Below, piece after piece: positions 33,323 through 41,598 of a stretch of DNA of 64,000 nt. The stretch covers positions 5,394,001-5,458,000 of the forward strand of contig NZ_BLLB01000002.1 of the NCBI RefSeq assembly GCF_010723735.1, written 5' to 3'. A program made the translations under genes and the position numbers. The notes under the pieces were generated by a model. That model ran no database searches, was not told the DNA's origin, and saw only the letters and a program-made list of their open reading frames with translations. Source of the DNA: Mycolicibacterium hippocampi. GTDB taxonomy: Bacteria; Actinomycetota; Actinomycetes; Mycobacteriales; Mycobacteriaceae. Every line of letters begins with the position of its first letter. The first letter of the stretch is position 1.

Positions 33323-34183
33323 CTACGACGACGACGACTGATCCGACTGCGAGGATGGTGACGACTGTTGTTGCGTCGGCACCTGGGTCGTCGGCGTGTT
33401 GCTCGCCGGCGGTTGGCCGTAGGTCGGGAAACCGGTGGGCGGGGTCGGCGGACCCGACTGGTCCGACTGTCCCGGGCCGGACGTGGCGGGAAATCCGCCG
33501 GTGGACGGGCCGGTGGCGGGATAACCGCCGCCGTAGGGCGAGGGATACCCGGGACGTTGCTGCTGCGATGCCTGGTGATGGCTGGGGGCACCGTGCTGGG
33601 GCTGCCCCTGAGGCTGTCCGTAGTAGCCGCCGGGATACTGACCGTACTGCTGATGCTGGTCGTACTTGGGCCGCGGCACGGGCGCGCTGATGATCCCCGC
33701 GTCCAGCAGCAGGGCCCCGACGGCGACGATCGCCTGGATCGCCGTGAACGCGACGACCAGGTACAAGCCCCAGCCGATGGTGACGGCGCTCGGAGCGGTG
33801 AGCACGATCGAGATGACGAGCAGGAAGCTCAACAACGAGAGCACCCCGACCAGCGCCGGTCGGGGCGTCTGCTTCGGCAGCAGGCTGAACCCGGCGATGA
33901 GTGCGGCGACAAGCGACGCCACCAGCCCGAGGTCGATCCGCAGCGGGGCCAGGAAGACCTCGGTGCCGACAATGAACTGCTCACCGAAGCTCGACAGGTA
34001 CACCAGGCCGCCGAGAACGGCGACCGCAGCGGCGAGGTAGACCGGCAACTTGGTGACTCCTGCGTCGGCCGGGGCCGACTCAGGGAGTTTGGCGAACTGC
34101 TGCGTGGGCGCCGAGAACTGAGCGTTCGGCTGCTGCGCGGGCGAGTATCCGGGGCCTCCCGGCGCGCCTTGGGGGTACGACAT
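33323..34183 (-). CDS. 34 kDa antigen family membrane protein (DUF5336)
   Basis: 286 residues from the ATG at 34183 preceded by AGGAG. A Pro/Gln-rich head of 50 residues; four membrane segments at about residues 45-165 (LPVYLAAAVAVLGGLVYLSS; IDLGLVASLVAALIAGFSLL; ALVGVLSLLSFLLVISIVL; YLVVAFTAIQAIVAVGALL); a long Gly/Gln/Pro/Tyr-rich tail ending SSQSDQSSSS. Rv0954-like and next to perM, in the conserved pair; a divisome role is suggested by that neighbour only. Confidence 0.85.
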   Translation of the reverse strand: MSYPQGAPGGPGYSPAQQPNAQFSAPTQQFAKLPESAPADAGVTKLPVYLAAAVAVLGGLVYLSSFGEQFIVGTEVFLAPLRIDLGLVASLVAALIAGFSLLPKQTPRPALVGVLSLLSFLLVISIVLTAPSAVTIGWGLYLVVAFTAIQAIVAVGALLLDAGIISAPVPRPKYDQHQQYGQYPGGYYGQPQGQPQHGAPSHHQASQQQRPGYPSPYGGGYPATGPSTGGFPATSGPGQSDQSGPPTPPTGFPTYGQPPASNTPTTQVPTQQQSSPSSQSDQSSSS

Positions 34184-34395
34184 GACTTCTCCTGTGCTGT
34201 GCGGGCTCGAATCGCCGGTGACGTCGACGTAGACGACCTCCACGACGTGGCCCGGCTGCGATGGCGACGGACCGCCTGATCGATTCGATGATCCACGCTA
34301 GCGCACCGGCGGGTCGGCACCGGAGTACCCGCCGCGTGCGCCGGTGTCGCACACCGTGGGAAAGTCAGCGCCGGGTGGTCCTTGCGGTCAGCGAC

Positions 34396-34409
34396 TGAAA
34401 CACGTTCTA
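34396..34409. promoter_or_regulatory. KstR-type box upstream of LLM gene
   Basis: TGAAACACGTTCTA fits the KstR consensus TnnAACnnGTTnnA at every fixed position and ends eight bases before the start codon of the LLM gene. Confidence 0.75.
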
Positions 34410-34417
34410 ATTCCGGC

Positions 34418-35266
34418 ATGGACTTCGGGCTCGTACTGTTCACCTCCGATCGTGGTATCGCTCCGGCCGCAGCCGCCAAGCTCGCCGACGAACACGGCTT
34501 CACGACCTTCTACGTGCCCGAACACACCCACATCCCGATCAAACGCCAAGCCGCCCACCCCACCACCGGCGACGAAACCCTGCCCGACGACCGCTACATG
34601 CGCACCCTGGACCCCTGGGTCTCCCTCGGCGGCGCCGCCGCCGTCACCACCCGCATCCGACTGTCCACCGCGGTGGCACTACCCGTCGAACACGACCCCA
34701 TCACCCTGGCCAAATCCATCGCCACCCTCGACCACCTCTCCGCCGGACGGGTCTCCCTGGGCGTCGGATTCGGCTGGAACACCGACGAGCTCGCCGACCA
34801 CAACGTGCCCCCCGGCCGCCGCCGCACCATGCTGCGCGAATACCTCGAAGCCATGCGCGCCCTGTGGACCGACGAAGAAGCCGAATACCACGGCGAGTTC
34901 GTCGACTTCGGCCCCTCCTGGGCCTGGCCCAAACCCGTCCAACCCCACATCCCGATCCTCGTCGGCGCCGCCGGCACCGAAAAGAACTTCAAATGGATCG
35001 CCCGCTCCGCCGACGGCTGGATCACCACACCCCGCGACTTCGACATCGACGCCCCCGTCAAACTCCTCCAGGACACCTGGGCCGGCGCCGACCGCGACGG
35101 CACCCCACAAATCGTCGCCCTGGACTTCAAACCCGACCCCGACAAACTGCACCACTGGAAAAACCTCGGCGTCACCGAAGTCCTCTTCGGCCTCCCCGAC
35201 CGCAACCCCGACGACATCGCCACCTACGTCGAACGCCTCGCCACCAAACTCGACGGGCTGGGCTGA
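34418..35266 (+). CDS. LLM-class F420-dependent oxidoreductase (Rv0953c-like)
   Basis: 282 residues of luciferase-like TIM-barrel fold: MDFGLVLFTSDRGI, FYVPEHTHIPIKR, LDHLSAGRVSLGVGFGWN (the flavin/F420 phosphate region), TEKNFKWIARSADGW. Family knowledge: these use coenzyme F420 or FMN; substrate unknown. Codon use is unlike its neighbours: from about 34500 on, Glu is nearly always GAA and Lys AAA, and third-position C dominates with very little G, giving a strong C skew on the coding strand. A KstR-type box overlaps the promoter. Divergent from the 34 kDa antigen gene. Confidence 0.9.
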   Translation: MDFGLVLFTSDRGIAPAAAAKLADEHGFTTFYVPEHTHIPIKRQAAHPTTGDETLPDDRYMRTLDPWVSLGGAAAVTTRIRLSTAVALPVEHDPITLAKSIATLDHLSAGRVSLGVGFGWNTDELADHNVPPGRRRTMLREYLEAMRALWTDEEAEYHGEFVDFGPSWAWPKPVQPHIPILVGAAGTEKNFKWIARSADGWITTPRDFDIDAPVKLLQDTWAGADRDGTPQIVALDFKPDPDKLHHWKNLGVTEVLFGLPDRNPDDIATYVERLATKLDGLG

Positions 35267-35314
35267 TCGAAGCAGTAACGATCACCGGCCCGGGGCGCGA
35301 TACTCCAGGTGATG

Positions 35315-35827
35315 ATGAGGTCTTCGATCGGGCGCACCCACCTCGCCATGGGCCTGTCGGCGCTGGCGCTGGCAGCGGGTTGCGCCCAGGCGACGGCCAC
35401 CCCGCCGGCAGACTTTCCCGATCTGTCGGGCTACCCGCCCGTCGACACCCGGACCTACAGTCAGAGCTACCCGCGGTTCATCGGCTTCGACTTCATCACC
35501 CCGGACGGCTTGTTGTGCAGTCACAACACGATGAACTCGCTGGGTGATCCTGCCCGGCTGACGCTGTCGTGCGAGGGACCGCGCCCCGACCTGGGTCCTG
35601 GCACCTGGCTGGTCCGCGTCGCCACCGATGAGCCGGCGGTCGTGGAACCGTCGTACCCGCCACTTGATCCGGCCTCCCTGGCAGCGAGCGGGGTCCAGCA
35701 ACTTCCGCCGTTGCGCAAGATCGTGCACCAGGCCATCGAGTGTGGTGTCGACGACCGCGGCATGACCGCATGCCGGGTCGGTGATCACGGGTTCGTGCTC
35801 ACCCCGACGTCGACGGAACTGTTCTAG
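35315..35827 (+). CDS. Lipoprotein of unknown function
   Basis: About 170 residues. The ATG at 35315 is chosen for CCAGG five bases upstream; GTG and ATG at 35309 and 35312 are alternatives. Signal peptide with twin Arg-like RSSIGR, hydrophobic LAMGLSALALA and the lipobox LAAGC, so lipidated Cys near residue 23. The mature part has further cysteines in LLCSHNTMN, LSCEGP, IECGVDD and ACRVGD, probably two disulphides, and ends FVLTPTSTELF. Its stop overlaps the convergent thiolase stop by four bases. Confidence 0.8.
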   Translation: MRSSIGRTHLAMGLSALALAAGCAQATATPPADFPDLSGYPPVDTRTYSQSYPRFIGFDFITPDGLLCSHNTMNSLGDPARLTLSCEGPRPDLGPGTWLVRVATDEPAVVEPSYPPLDPASLAASGVQQLPPLRKIVHQAIECGVDDRGMTACRVGDHGFVLTPTSTELF

Positions 35828-37353
35828 CGCAGCACCGCGCGATTGCCGTTCTCGGTTGTCCTGACGGCGATCTCGGCGCCCAGGGGGTCGCCCTCGCCCA
35901 TCAGCGACACCAGGTCGGCGTCTTCGGTGGTCGCCATCAACCGCGAGCCGTCGGCATCCAGACGGCCGACGATGATGCCGGTGCGTATCGGCCAGTCGTA
36001 GCGCACCGAATAGGTCTCGATCGTCGCGGCACCTTCCGGCGTCTTGACGACGGGTACTTTCGGCAGCTCGGCGACCTGTGCCGTCAGCTCCGCGCTACGC
36101 GACGTGCGCCACGGCACCGGCTCGGTCGAGTAGATGCCGGCCGAGTACTTGCTCTGGATCCCGCCGTTGGCGCCGACGAAGCCGAATTGTCCTGGCTTGT
36201 CCCGCATCTGACAGACTGTCTCGGCGATTCCGTGCAGCGAGTAGCTGTTTCCGGGGCCGCCGAAGTACGGAAGGCCGCCGGTGAGGGTGAGGCCGCGCGG
36301 ATCGTCGGACGCCAGTTCCAGCGCCTCGCAGATCACGAACACGGGGAACGGGAAACAGCTGTAGAGGTCGAAAGTGGCGATGTCGTCGACGCCGATTCCC
36401 GCGACCCGCAGGGCCTCGTGCGCGGCGAGCACCGAGGCCGGGGCGGCACCGAGGTCGGCCCGCGTCAGCAGGGCCTGCTCGACGAGGTTGGAATGCCCGT
36501 GCAGGTACACCCACTTCTCTTCCGGCACACCGTGACGGCGCGCCGCCTCGACCGACATGATGACCGCCGCCGCGCCCTGGTTGACGGTGTCGCGTGCGAC
36601 GAGCAACCGGGGGTAGGGATCGCAGATCATCCGGTTCTCGTCGGTGACCGTCTCGATCTCCTCGACCGTACGCTCCACCGGTGACGACGAGAACGGGTTC
36701 TTGGCAGCAACTTTCGACATCGGCGCGAACAACTCGGCCATCTGGTGCCGGTACGCTTGAACACTCAGCCCAAGTCGGGATCTGCGCGCGTTGTCCAGCA
36801 GCCCGTACTGGACCGGGGCACCGGTGAGCCCGTGCTGCACGGTGTATTCGTCGATGTAGCTGAAGATCTGGTGACCGCGGTCCTCGAGTTGGCCGTCGAC
36901 GTGTTCGGTGAAGTCGGGTTTGTCGTCCCGGTTCGCGAAGTACTTCGCGGTTGATCCCGGCTCCGAGCCCATGATCATGACGACGTCGGCCTCGCCGGCG
37001 ACGATCGTGTCACCCGCCTCGATGACGAGCTTCTGCGGGCTCTGCCCACCGACCGGTTCCAGGACCACCCGAGCCGGGTCCCCACCGAGCCGCTGCATCA
37101 CCGATCGCGGGTAGTTGTTCGACTTGCCCAACGTCGCGGGCATCGGCCCGGAGATCTCGAACTGCCGCAGCCCGAAAACGGTGTCGACGGCCGCGGCCAG
37201 CCGGGTTTCGTCCACGCCGGTGTCGGCCAGCGCGGCTTGCACCGCTGCCGTCGCCAGATCCACGGCCGACATGCCCCGGTAGCCGGGGTCATCCATCCGC
37301 TCGGTGAACTGCCCGACCCCGACGATCACCGGCGTCCGTGGATCAATTGCCAT
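35824..37353 (-). CDS. Thiolase-like protein without catalytic cysteine
   Basis: 509 residues. N-terminal two thirds follow the thiolase fold: TPVIVGVGQFTERMDDPGYR, VVMIMGSEPGSTA, GAAAVIMSVEAARRHGV, FDLYSCFPFPVFV, GGLPYFGGPGNSYSLHG. In place of the cysteine nucleophile loop stands EPVGGQSPQKLVIEAG, with no Cys, and the GHPxGxTG motif is changed. The C-terminal 120 residues are an extra domain (VKTPEGAATIETYSV to IAVRTTENGN). This matches what I recall of mycobacterial thiolase-like protein type 1. A KstR-type box sits 34 bases upstream. Confidence 0.85.
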   Translation of the reverse strand: MAIDPRTPVIVGVGQFTERMDDPGYRGMSAVDLATAAVQAALADTGVDETRLAAAVDTVFGLRQFEISGPMPATLGKSNNYPRSVMQRLGGDPARVVLEPVGGQSPQKLVIEAGDTIVAGEADVVMIMGSEPGSTAKYFANRDDKPDFTEHVDGQLEDRGHQIFSYIDEYTVQHGLTGAPVQYGLLDNARRSRLGLSVQAYRHQMAELFAPMSKVAAKNPFSSSPVERTVEEIETVTDENRMICDPYPRLLVARDTVNQGAAAVIMSVEAARRHGVPEEKWVYLHGHSNLVEQALLTRADLGAAPASVLAAHEALRVAGIGVDDIATFDLYSCFPFPVFVICEALELASDDPRGLTLTGGLPYFGGPGNSYSLHGIAETVCQMRDKPGQFGFVGANGGIQSKYSAGIYSTEPVPWRTSRSAELTAQVAELPKVPVVKTPEGAATIETYSVRYDWPIRTGIIVGRLDADGSRLMATTEDADLVSLMGEGDPLGAEIAVRTTENGNRAVLR

Positions 37354-37386
37354 GCTGCTGTCCTCTCGATTACTTCGAAAGGCTAA

Positions 37387-37400
37387 TAGAACACGTTATA
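37387..37400. promoter_or_regulatory. KstR-type box upstream of the thiolase-like gene
   Basis: TAGAACACGTTATA fits TnnAACnnGTTnnA at all fixed positions, 34 bases upstream of the start at 37353. Confidence 0.75.
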
Positions 37401-37437
37401 GTTTCGCGAACCGGCAGCAGCACGCGACGAGCGGCGC

Positions 37438-38334
37438 TTAGTTCAAGATCTCCCGGGCCAGGTTCGCGGTCTCCGACGGCGTCTTGCCGACCTTGACGCC
37501 CGCGGCTTCCAGCGCCTCCTTCTTGGCGGCGGCGGTGCCCGAGGAGCCGGACACGATGGCGCCCGCGTGGCCCATCGTCTTACCCTCCGGGGCGGTGAAG
37601 CCGGCGACGTATCCGACGACCGGCTTGGAGACATTGGCCTTGATGTAATCGGCCGCGCGCTCCTCGGCGTCACCGCCGATCTCACCGATCATCACGATGA
37701 CCTTGGTCTCGGGATCCTTCTCGAACGCCTCGATGGCGTCGATGTGGGTGGTGCCGATGACCGGGTCGCCGCCGATGCCGATGGCGGTGGAGAAGCCGAG
37801 ATCACGCAGCTCGTACATCATCTGGTAGGTCAGCGTGCCCGACTTCGACACCAGGCCGATCGGGCCTTTGCCGGTGATGTTGTTCGGCGTGATGCCGACC
37901 AGCGACTCACCGGGGGTGATGATGCCCGGACAGTTCGGGCCGATGATCCGGGTCTTCTGGCCCTTCTCGACGTTGTAGGCCCACGCATAGGCGCTGTCCT
38001 GCACCGGGATGCCCTCGGTGATGACGACCAGCAGCGGGATCTCGGCGTCGATGGCCTCGATGATGGCGTCCTTGGAGAACGCCGGCGGTACGAAGGCGAT
38101 CGAGGTGTCGGCGCCGGTCTCCTTCATCGCCTCGGCGACGCTGCCGAACACCGGCAGCTCGACCTCGTTGCCGTCTTTGTCTTCATGCTTGACGGTGGTG
38201 CCCGCCTTGCGTGCGTTGACGCCGCCGACGATCTGGGTGCCGGCCTTGAGCATCAGCTTGGTGTGTTTGGTGCCCTCGCCGCCGGTGATGCCCTGGACGA
38301 TGACCTTGCTGTCCTTGTTCAGGAAAATAGACAT
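37438..38334 (-). CDS. sucD: Succinyl-CoA ligase alpha subunit
   Basis: 298 residues. CoA-binding Rossmann start KVIVQGITGGEGTKHTKLM, IGPNCPGIITPGESLVGI, and GHAGAIVSGSSGTAAAK with the phosphorylated His. With SucC it makes ATP from succinyl-CoA in the TCA cycle. Starts 12 bases after sucC in the usual sucC-sucD order. Confidence 0.96.
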   Translation of the reverse strand: MSIFLNKDSKVIVQGITGGEGTKHTKLMLKAGTQIVGGVNARKAGTTVKHEDKDGNEVELPVFGSVAEAMKETGADTSIAFVPPAFSKDAIIEAIDAEIPLLVVITEGIPVQDSAYAWAYNVEKGQKTRIIGPNCPGIITPGESLVGITPNNITGKGPIGLVSKSGTLTYQMMYELRDLGFSTAIGIGGDPVIGTTHIDAIEAFEKDPETKVIVMIGEIGGDAEERAADYIKANVSKPVVGYVAGFTAPEGKTMGHAGAIVSGSSGTAAAKKEALEAAGVKVGKTPSETANLAREILN

Positions 38335-38346
38335 TTATTCGGTCCC

Positions 38347-39528
38347 TTACTTGTTCGCCAGCTCGGCGGCCTTGTCGGCGCCGGCGTCCATGGTGTCGGC
38401 CTGGATGACCAGCGGATGATTGGCCTCGGCCAGGATGCGGCGGCCTTCTTCGACGTTGTTGCCGTCGAGGCGCACGACCAGTGGCTTGTTGGCCTCGTCG
38501 CCGAGGATCTTCAGCGCGTTGACGATGCCGTTGGCCACCGCGTCGCAGGCGGTGATACCGCCGAACACGTTGACGAACACGCTCTTGACCTGGCTGTCGC
38601 CGAGAATGACGTCGAGGCCGTTGGCCATCACCTCGGCCGACGCGCCGCCGCCGATGTCGAGGAAGTTGGCGGGCTTCACGCCGCCGTGCTTCTCACCGGC
38701 GTAGGCCACCACGTCCAGCGTCGACATGACCAGTCCGGCACCGTTGCCGATGATGCCGACCGCGCCGTCGAGCTTGACGTAGTTGAGGTCGTTCTCCTTG
38801 GCCTTCAACTCCAGCGGATCGGTGGCGTCCTTGTCCTCGAACTCCGCATGCCCGGGCTGGCGGAAGTCGGCGTTCGCGTCGAGCGTCACCTTGCCGTCGA
38901 GGGCCAAAATCTGACCTGGGTCGCCTTCACCACGGGAGGGGGTCCGCACCAGCGGGTTGACCTCGACCAGCGTCGCGTCCTCGCCGACGAAGACATCCCA
39001 CAGCTTGGCGATGGTCACCGCCGCGGCATCGAGCACCTCGGCGGGCAGGTGGCCCTGCTCGGCGATCGAGCGGGCGAACGCCTCGTCCACGCCCTTGACG
39101 GCGTCGACGGACACCCTGGCCAGCCGGTCGGGCTTGGTGGCGGCGACCTCCTCGATCTCCACGCCGCCCTCCACCGAGCACATCGCCAGGTAGGTGCGGT
39201 TGGCGCGATCGAGCAGGAAGGAGATGTAGTACTCCTCGGCGATGTCGCTGGCCTCGGCGACCAGCAACTTCTTCACGACGTGGCCCTTGATGTCCAGGCC
39301 GAGGATGTTCTGGGCGTGGGTGAAGGCGTCATCGGGTGTCGCGGCGTACTTGACGCCACCGGCCTTGCCGCGGCCCCCGACCTTGACCTGTGCTTTCACC
39401 ATGACCGGCTTGCCGATCTCCTCGGCGATGGCCTTGGCGCCCTCGGCGGAGTCGGTGACCCGGCCCGGGGTGGTGGGGACGTTGTGCTTGGCGAACAGTT
39501 CCTTCGCCTGGTACTCGAAGAGATCCAT
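38347..39528 (-). CDS. sucC: Succinyl-CoA ligase beta subunit
   Basis: 393 residues from the ATG at 39528 (MDLFEYQAKELFAKHNVPTT). ATP-grasp domain with VMVKAQVKVGGRGKAGGVK; LVEVNPLVRTP; GNGAGLVMSTLDVVAYAGE; VFGGITACDAVANGI, the CoA/phosphate loop. One residue block (PSRGEGDPGQ) is slightly longer than in most bacteria. Upstream lies a 306-base region with a CRP-type box. Confidence 0.96.
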   Translation of the reverse strand: MDLFEYQAKELFAKHNVPTTPGRVTDSAEGAKAIAEEIGKPVMVKAQVKVGGRGKAGGVKYAATPDDAFTHAQNILGLDIKGHVVKKLLVAEASDIAEEYYISFLLDRANRTYLAMCSVEGGVEIEEVAATKPDRLARVSVDAVKGVDEAFARSIAEQGHLPAEVLDAAAVTIAKLWDVFVGEDATLVEVNPLVRTPSRGEGDPGQILALDGKVTLDANADFRQPGHAEFEDKDATDPLELKAKENDLNYVKLDGAVGIIGNGAGLVMSTLDVVAYAGEKHGGVKPANFLDIGGGASAEVMANGLDVILGDSQVKSVFVNVFGGITACDAVANGIVNALKILGDEANKPLVVRLDGNNVEEGRRILAEANHPLVIQADTMDAGADKAAELANK

Positions 39529-39834
39529 GGACTCCGAAACACCTCTGTCTGTTGTTGTTGTCTGCAGTCGCTCGACTCGCGCGCCCGCCGAACATCTACG
39601 AAGTTGTTTGTCCCGCCGGGCTCGGGGGAACTTTATCGACACGAGCGCAGAGCTTTGACACCGCCTGCCGCTCATGTGGTGGATCTCACCGCCGGCGAGT
39701 CGTGATTCAAGTCACAATCTCCGGCGGAATAGGCGCTCGGGTTGCCACTTTGATTGGAATTTGGTTAACGTCCCTGTGGTCTCGGTAACGGTCCGATCAC
39801 GACGACTCCGATCATCAGGACAGGACGTTTCAGC
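39529..39834. other. Divergent control region of sucCD and the M23 peptidase gene
   Basis: 306 bases with no gene. It must hold promoters in both directions. Besides the CRP-type site at 39701 it contains an AT-rich stretch with TTTGATTGGAATTTGGTTAAC (about 39750-39770) and GTAACGGTCCGATCAC close to the peptidase start. Confidence 0.6.
39701..39716. promoter_or_regulatory. CRP-type binding site
   Basis: CGTGA-TTCAAG-TCACA differs at one outer base from TGTGA-N6-TCACA. It lies 173 bases from sucC and 119 from the M23 gene; which promoter it serves cannot be told. Confidence 0.5.
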
Positions 39835-40935
39835 TTGCCCCAGCATCGTTCGCCTCGCCCCCCTGCGGGATTTTCGGCGAATGCGCGCACCGCGAGAACC
39901 GGCAATCGGCTCGCCGTCGCAGCGCCGAAGGCGACCGAAGTCACCGACATCATCCCGTTCAACGAGTTCGGTGAGATCGGCGACTTCGACGATCTGGACC
40001 TGCTGCCGCACGCCGCGTTCGACCGTGAGGCGCGCGTCATCCGCGCCCCTGAGCTCGACGATCTTCACGACACCGACGACCTGACCCCGTTGCGCCTCGA
40101 GGTGCCCACGCAGTTCCGTACGCCACGCGACGAGAACCGGGCACCCACCAGGGCCTACCGCGACAGCCACACCGACGTCAGCGACGGCGCCGCGGCCACC
40201 GACGTCATCGACATGCGGGGCCGCGCCGGCGGCATGCACCGCAAGCCGGAGGTACCCGTCAAGGGCCGCCTGATGGTCGCCGCCATGGCCGTCGGAGCCA
40301 CCGCGGCGGGCGCCTACACCGTGACCAGCGGCACGCCGAAAGCTCCCGCGGAAACAGTGCTCGCCGCCGATCCGACCCCGACGGGCGGCGGCGCCGTGAT
40401 CACGGGTTCGGTGGACGGCATGCAGGTCGTGACCGTCACCCCGGCCGCGAACTCGGCCGTTCACGCCGAGGAGATCACCAAGGCCGCGGCGTTCGCCCAG
40501 GAGCGTGCCGAACGCGAGGCCCGACTGGTTCGCCCACAGTTCGCGATGCCGACGCGCGGTGTGTGGACGTCCGGCTTCGGCTACCGCTGGGGCGTACTGC
40601 ACGGTGGTATCGACATCGCCAACTCGATCGGCACGCCGATCCTGGCCGCAGCCGACGGAGTGGTCATCGCGGTCGGTCCGACCGCCGGATACGGCGCCTA
40701 CGTCAAGCTCAAGCACTCCGACGGCACGGTGACGCTCTACGGCCACATCAACACCTGGACGGTCAGTATGGGCGAACGGGTCATGGCCGGCGACCAGATC
40801 GCCACGATGGGCAACCGGGGCAACTCGACCGGACCGCACCTGCACTTCGAGGTCATGGTCAACGGCACCGACAGGATCGACCCCGTCGGGTGGCTGTCCA
40901 AGCGGGGGCTCACCCCCGGCGGCTACGTTGGCTGA
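39835..40935 (+). CDS. M23-family peptidoglycan endopeptidase, membrane-anchored
   Basis: 366 residues (Rv0950c-like), read from a TTG at 39835 after AGGAC; the start could also be further in. A cytosolic head of about 140 residues with acidic segments, one membrane helix (LMVAAMAVGATAAGAYTVTS), a linker and a C-terminal LytM domain. All zinc and catalytic residues are present: H and D in VLHGGIDIA, H in YGHI and HLHFE. So an active D,D-type hydrolase is expected. Followed without gap by a membrane-protein gene. Confidence 0.88.
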   Translation: MPQHRSPRPPAGFSANARTARTGNRLAVAAPKATEVTDIIPFNEFGEIGDFDDLDLLPHAAFDREARVIRAPELDDLHDTDDLTPLRLEVPTQFRTPRDENRAPTRAYRDSHTDVSDGAAATDVIDMRGRAGGMHRKPEVPVKGRLMVAAMAVGATAAGAYTVTSGTPKAPAETVLAADPTPTGGGAVITGSVDGMQVVTVTPAANSAVHAEEITKAAAFAQERAEREARLVRPQFAMPTRGVWTSGFGYRWGVLHGGIDIANSIGTPILAAADGVVIAVGPTAGYGAYVKLKHSDGTVTLYGHINTWTVSMGERVMAGDQIATMGNRGNSTGPHLHFEVMVNGTDRIDPVGWLSKRGLTPGGYVG

Positions 40936-41583
40936 GTGGCCAGCGAACCCCACGACGTAACACCAGCTGAATCAGGCGCGTCAGGCTCCTCGCGGGACGC
41001 CGACGACTCCGTCGACACCCGGATCATCCGTCGCGCCCCGCTGAGCACCTCGTCCCAGCCGCAGCCGGCCTCGACCGACCCGCCGACGTGGGGGCACCGC
41101 CCGCTTGCGGGGGACATCATTCGCCGCCATCCGACCGGCGAGATCCCCACCGCGCACGACGACCTCAGCCCGCGGGCCAAACCCGTCGCGGTGGGCCCGT
41201 CCCGGACGCCTGCGGCCGACCCGAAGCCGGCCATCGCGGCCGCGGTCGTCAGCATCGTGGCCGGGTGGGCGACCGCGGTGATCGCCACCGACCTGATCAC
41301 CGGTTGGTGGGGGACGGACCTGCTGTTCTGCATCGCCGTCGGCTTCCTGGCAGCGATTTCCGCAGCGGCCACCATCGGCGGGGTGATCGCGCTGCTGCTG
41401 CGACAGCGGGTCGGACGACTGCTGATCGTGGTCGGGTCGGTGGTCGCGATGCTGATCTTCACCAGCCTGTTCATCGCGGGCGCCAAACTACCCGGGCTGG
41501 TTTATGCCATGCCTCTGCTGCCGCTGGCGTCGATCGGGTTGGCACTGCTGCCCGACACCGCCCGTTGGGGCCGCGCGGGTTGA
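40936..41583 (+). CDS. Membrane protein of unknown function
   Basis: 215 residues; the GTG abuts the M23 stop (TGAGTG), so the genes are coupled. A polar, disordered N-terminal 90 residues rich in Ser, Pro and Arg (DTRIIRRAPLS, DIIRRHPTGEIPTAHDD) precedes three to four membrane helices (IAAAVVSIVAGWATAVIAT; LLFCIAVGFLAAISAAAT; LLIVVGSVVAMLIFTSLFI; VYAMPLLPLASIGLALL). The pairing with a cell-wall hydrolase suggests a role in the envelope; no motif confirms it. Confidence 0.75.
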   Translation: MASEPHDVTPAESGASGSSRDADDSVDTRIIRRAPLSTSSQPQPASTDPPTWGHRPLAGDIIRRHPTGEIPTAHDDLSPRAKPVAVGPSRTPAADPKPAIAAAVVSIVAGWATAVIATDLITGWWGTDLLFCIAVGFLAAISAAATIGGVIALLLRQRVGRLLIVVGSVVAMLIFTSLFIAGAKLPGLVYAMPLLPLASIGLALLPDTARWGRAG

Positions 41584-41598
41584 CGGGCGGAAACGGCC

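Noticed and set aside
37567..39705. 712-codon plus-strand frame opposite sucD-sucC
   Set aside because: Runs through two conserved TCA genes on the other strand and across their junction; no protein family visible.
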